From contig JAOTVA010000015.1 of the NCBI GenBank assembly GCA_029863645.1, positions 1 through 42,769 of the forward strand: DNA of 42,769 bases. Reading direction: 5' to 3'. The notes beneath the pieces are model-generated. The model saw only the letters and a program-made list of their open reading frames with translations. It ran no database searches and was not told where the DNA came from. Made by a program: the position numbers and the translations under genes. The stretch is from Gemmatimonadota bacterium. Its GTDB lineage: Bacteria; Gemmatimonadota; Gemmatimonadetes; Longimicrobiales; Gaopeijiaceae. The stretch's first letter is position 1; the number at the start of each line of letters is the position of its first letter. Shown one piece after another: positions 41,483 through 42,769 of the stretch.

Positions 41483-42769
41483 GTCTCACTCCCAGAGATG
41501 AGCTGGAGGCCTTCCTCTCCTTCCTCCGGCACGGGCTCGTACCCCGGCAGGTAAGCGGAGTAGTAGTAGTGGTACCCGTCGGAGGGATCGACGTCGTTCA
41601 AGATCGCGCCGAGAATCCGGATCGGAAGTCGCGAGAGCTGATCGAGCTTCGCCTGTGCCAACGCCCGCTCCGTCGTACCGGTGCGGATCACGACCGCGAG
41701 ATTTCCCGCCAGCGTCGACAGAATGAGCGCGTCTCCTCCTGCGGCCAACGGCGGGCAGTCGACGATAATCACGTCGTACGATCGCTTGAGTGTGCCCATG
41801 AAGTGAGCCATCCGCGACGAAGCCAGGAGCTCGGGCGTCGTCGTGCCGCGTGATCCGCACCCTATGAAGTCGAGGTTGTCGTGATCCGTCTTCTGGATGA
41901 TCTCTTGCCCTGAACGCTCCTTCAAATAGTCGATCAGGCCCGGAGACTGGTTGCATCCAAGCAGCTTATGCGCGTCCCCGCGGCGCGTGTCTCCGTCGAG
42001 GAGCAGGGTCCGTTGCCCTACCTCGGAGAACGCCACGGCTAGGTTGGATGAGATGAGGGACTTCCCCTCACCCGCTGAGGGGCTGCTGACGGCGAGCGTA
42101 ATGGGACCGGCCGAGCCGTAGGCGAAGCCGATGTGGATTCTCAGCTCTCTGAAAGACTCCAGGGCCTGGGCGGCATTGAGGACGCCCTTCTTACCCCGCC
42201 CTGCCTCGATGCGCGGAACGCTACCCAGGATGTCGAGCCCGATGTCGCGGCCAACGTCCGACGCATACCGGAAGCGGGCGTCCATGCGGTCGAAGAGGAG
42301 CGCGCCGCCCATGGCCGCGCCCAGGCAGCCGAAGAAGACTGCAGCCGCCAGCAACAGCCGCATGTCCTCAGTCGGCTGCTGAGGGATCTGGGCCTGATCC
42401 AAGATCGTCACGTCCGGAATAGAGCTGGCAGCCGCGAGCCGCGCCGTCTCCACCCGCCCGCGAATCTCGCTGTAGAGTACCTCGGCCGTTGCAACCAGAC
42501 GCTCGAGGCGTTGTTCCTCGATCGTGCGCGGCGGGATCGCTTCGAGCTCCCGCGAGTTGGCGTTGACCCGGGCCTGCATCTCCCCTTCCTGCGAGCCCAA
42601 CTCGGCGAGAATGCCCCGGGCCACGCGCGGAATCGCCTGCGTTTCGATCGATTCGACCTGCCGGAGCAGCTCTTGTACCGGCAGATAGTCATCCGCGTAC
42701 CGATCCCTAAATACCCGTAGCTCCGACCTCGCGTCTACGAGGTCGTCCAGAATGCGGCGCAGTTCGGAC
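41479..42769 (-). CDS. Wzc-like chain-length determinant/BY-type tyrosine kinase, 5' end outside window
   Basis: About 430 C-terminal residues; the frame is open to the window edge, so the N-terminus is missing. Visible parts: a coiled-coil stalk (LDDLVDARSELRVFRDRY onward, as in GNVR domains), a membrane segment (MRLLLAAAVFFGCLGAAMGG), then the cytoplasmic kinase with Walker A SPSAGEGKS, Walker A' TLLLDGDTRRG, Walker B DVIIVDCPP and a C-terminal tyrosine cluster (YHYYYSAYLPGYE) for autophosphorylation. Controls polymer length and export with the Wza-like protein encoded 1.2 kb away on the same strand. Confidence 0.93.
   Translation of the reverse strand, partial: SELRRILDDLVDARSELRVFRDRYADDYLPVQELLRQVESIETQAIPRVARGILAELGSQEGEMQARVNANSRELEAIPPRTIEEQRLERLVATAEVLYSEIRGRVETARLAAASSIPDVTILDQAQIPQQPTEDMRLLLAAAVFFGCLGAAMGGALLFDRMDARFRYASDVGRDIGLDILGSVPRIEAGRGKKGVLNAAQALESFRELRIHIGFAYGSAGPITLAVSSPSAGEGKSLISSNLAVAFSEVGQRTLLLDGDTRRGDAHKLLGCNQSPGLIDYLKERSGQEIIQKTDHDNLDFIGCGSRGTTTPELLASSRMAHFMGTLKRSYDVIIVDCPPLAAGGDALILSTLAGNLAVVIRTGTTERALAQAKLDQLSRLPIRILGAILNDVDPSDGYHYYYSAYLPGYEPVPEEGEEGLQLISGSET

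Noticed and set aside
1-42769. CRISPR arrays, transposons, integrase/att sites, tRNA or rRNA genes
   Set aside because: No regularly spaced repeats, transposase or recombinase motifs, terminal inverted repeats or cloverleaf sequences were found on reading both strands; no tool-based scan was possible.

Overview
The window is a gene-dense, high-GC bacterial chromosome segment of about 42.8 kb. It holds 36 likely protein genes plus one doubtful small ORF; two of the genes run off the window ends. I see no rRNA or tRNA gene, CRISPR array, insertion sequence or prophage. A Sec/Tat-exporting Gram-negative cell is indicated by a Wza-like exporter, a probable beta-barrel protein, lipoproteins and an ExbB/TolQ homologue. 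The mix of a SARP-like regulator with a membrane anchor, a transmembrane Ser/Thr kinase and several TTG starts suggests Gemmatimonadota or a relative. That assignment is inference from gene style, not a database result.

Layout. 1-8711 (minus strand): malic enzyme (maeB), a membrane Ser/Thr kinase, a MATE exporter, an EVE-domain protein, an exported M28 peptidase, a CoA-acylating semialdehyde dehydrogenase (mmsA) and the first 41 codons of a class-III aminotransferase. The last four are tightly coupled. 8806-14349 (plus): a FabF-like condensing enzyme, a DUF4126-type membrane protein, an RpoD-family sigma factor followed by two strong terminators, and a LolA-like/beta-barrel envelope protein. 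14393-21172 (minus): ssb, polA (with a degenerate proofreading domain), a cold-shock gene, a soluble-lytic-transglycosylase-like protein and an orphan ExbB/TolQ. 21289-28660 (minus): a seven-gene run encoding a UPF0173 hydrolase, a LipM-type octanoyltransferase and a complete Opp/Dpp peptide transporter (A-B-C-D-F). 28817-30376 (plus): the divergent membrane-anchored SARP-like regulator and a small lipoprotein. 30405-34868 (minus): a sugar-nucleotide-type epimerase, gcvP and gcvH. 35006-39529 (plus): acyl-CoA dehydrogenase, tatA, a TrmJ-like methyltransferase, a GAF-GAF-GGDEF cyclase and a HisN-like phosphatase. 39526-42769: a Wza-like exporter, a receiver plus degenerate-GGDEF protein, and a Wzc-like tyrosine kinase cut by the window end.

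Functional links. LipM makes lipoyl precursor for GcvH, whose partner GcvP is in the same window. MmsA, the aminotransferase, the acyl-CoA dehydrogenase and malic enzyme fit amino-acid or pyrimidine carbon catabolism feeding central metabolism. The right-hand end combines exopolysaccharide export with c-di-GMP-type signalling. The most interesting regulatory signal is a heptamer direct repeat at exactly 11-bp pitch between the SARP-like gene and the Opp operon. It has the geometry of SARP binding sites and may control both sides. I do not see a clear-cut new defence or biosynthetic system.
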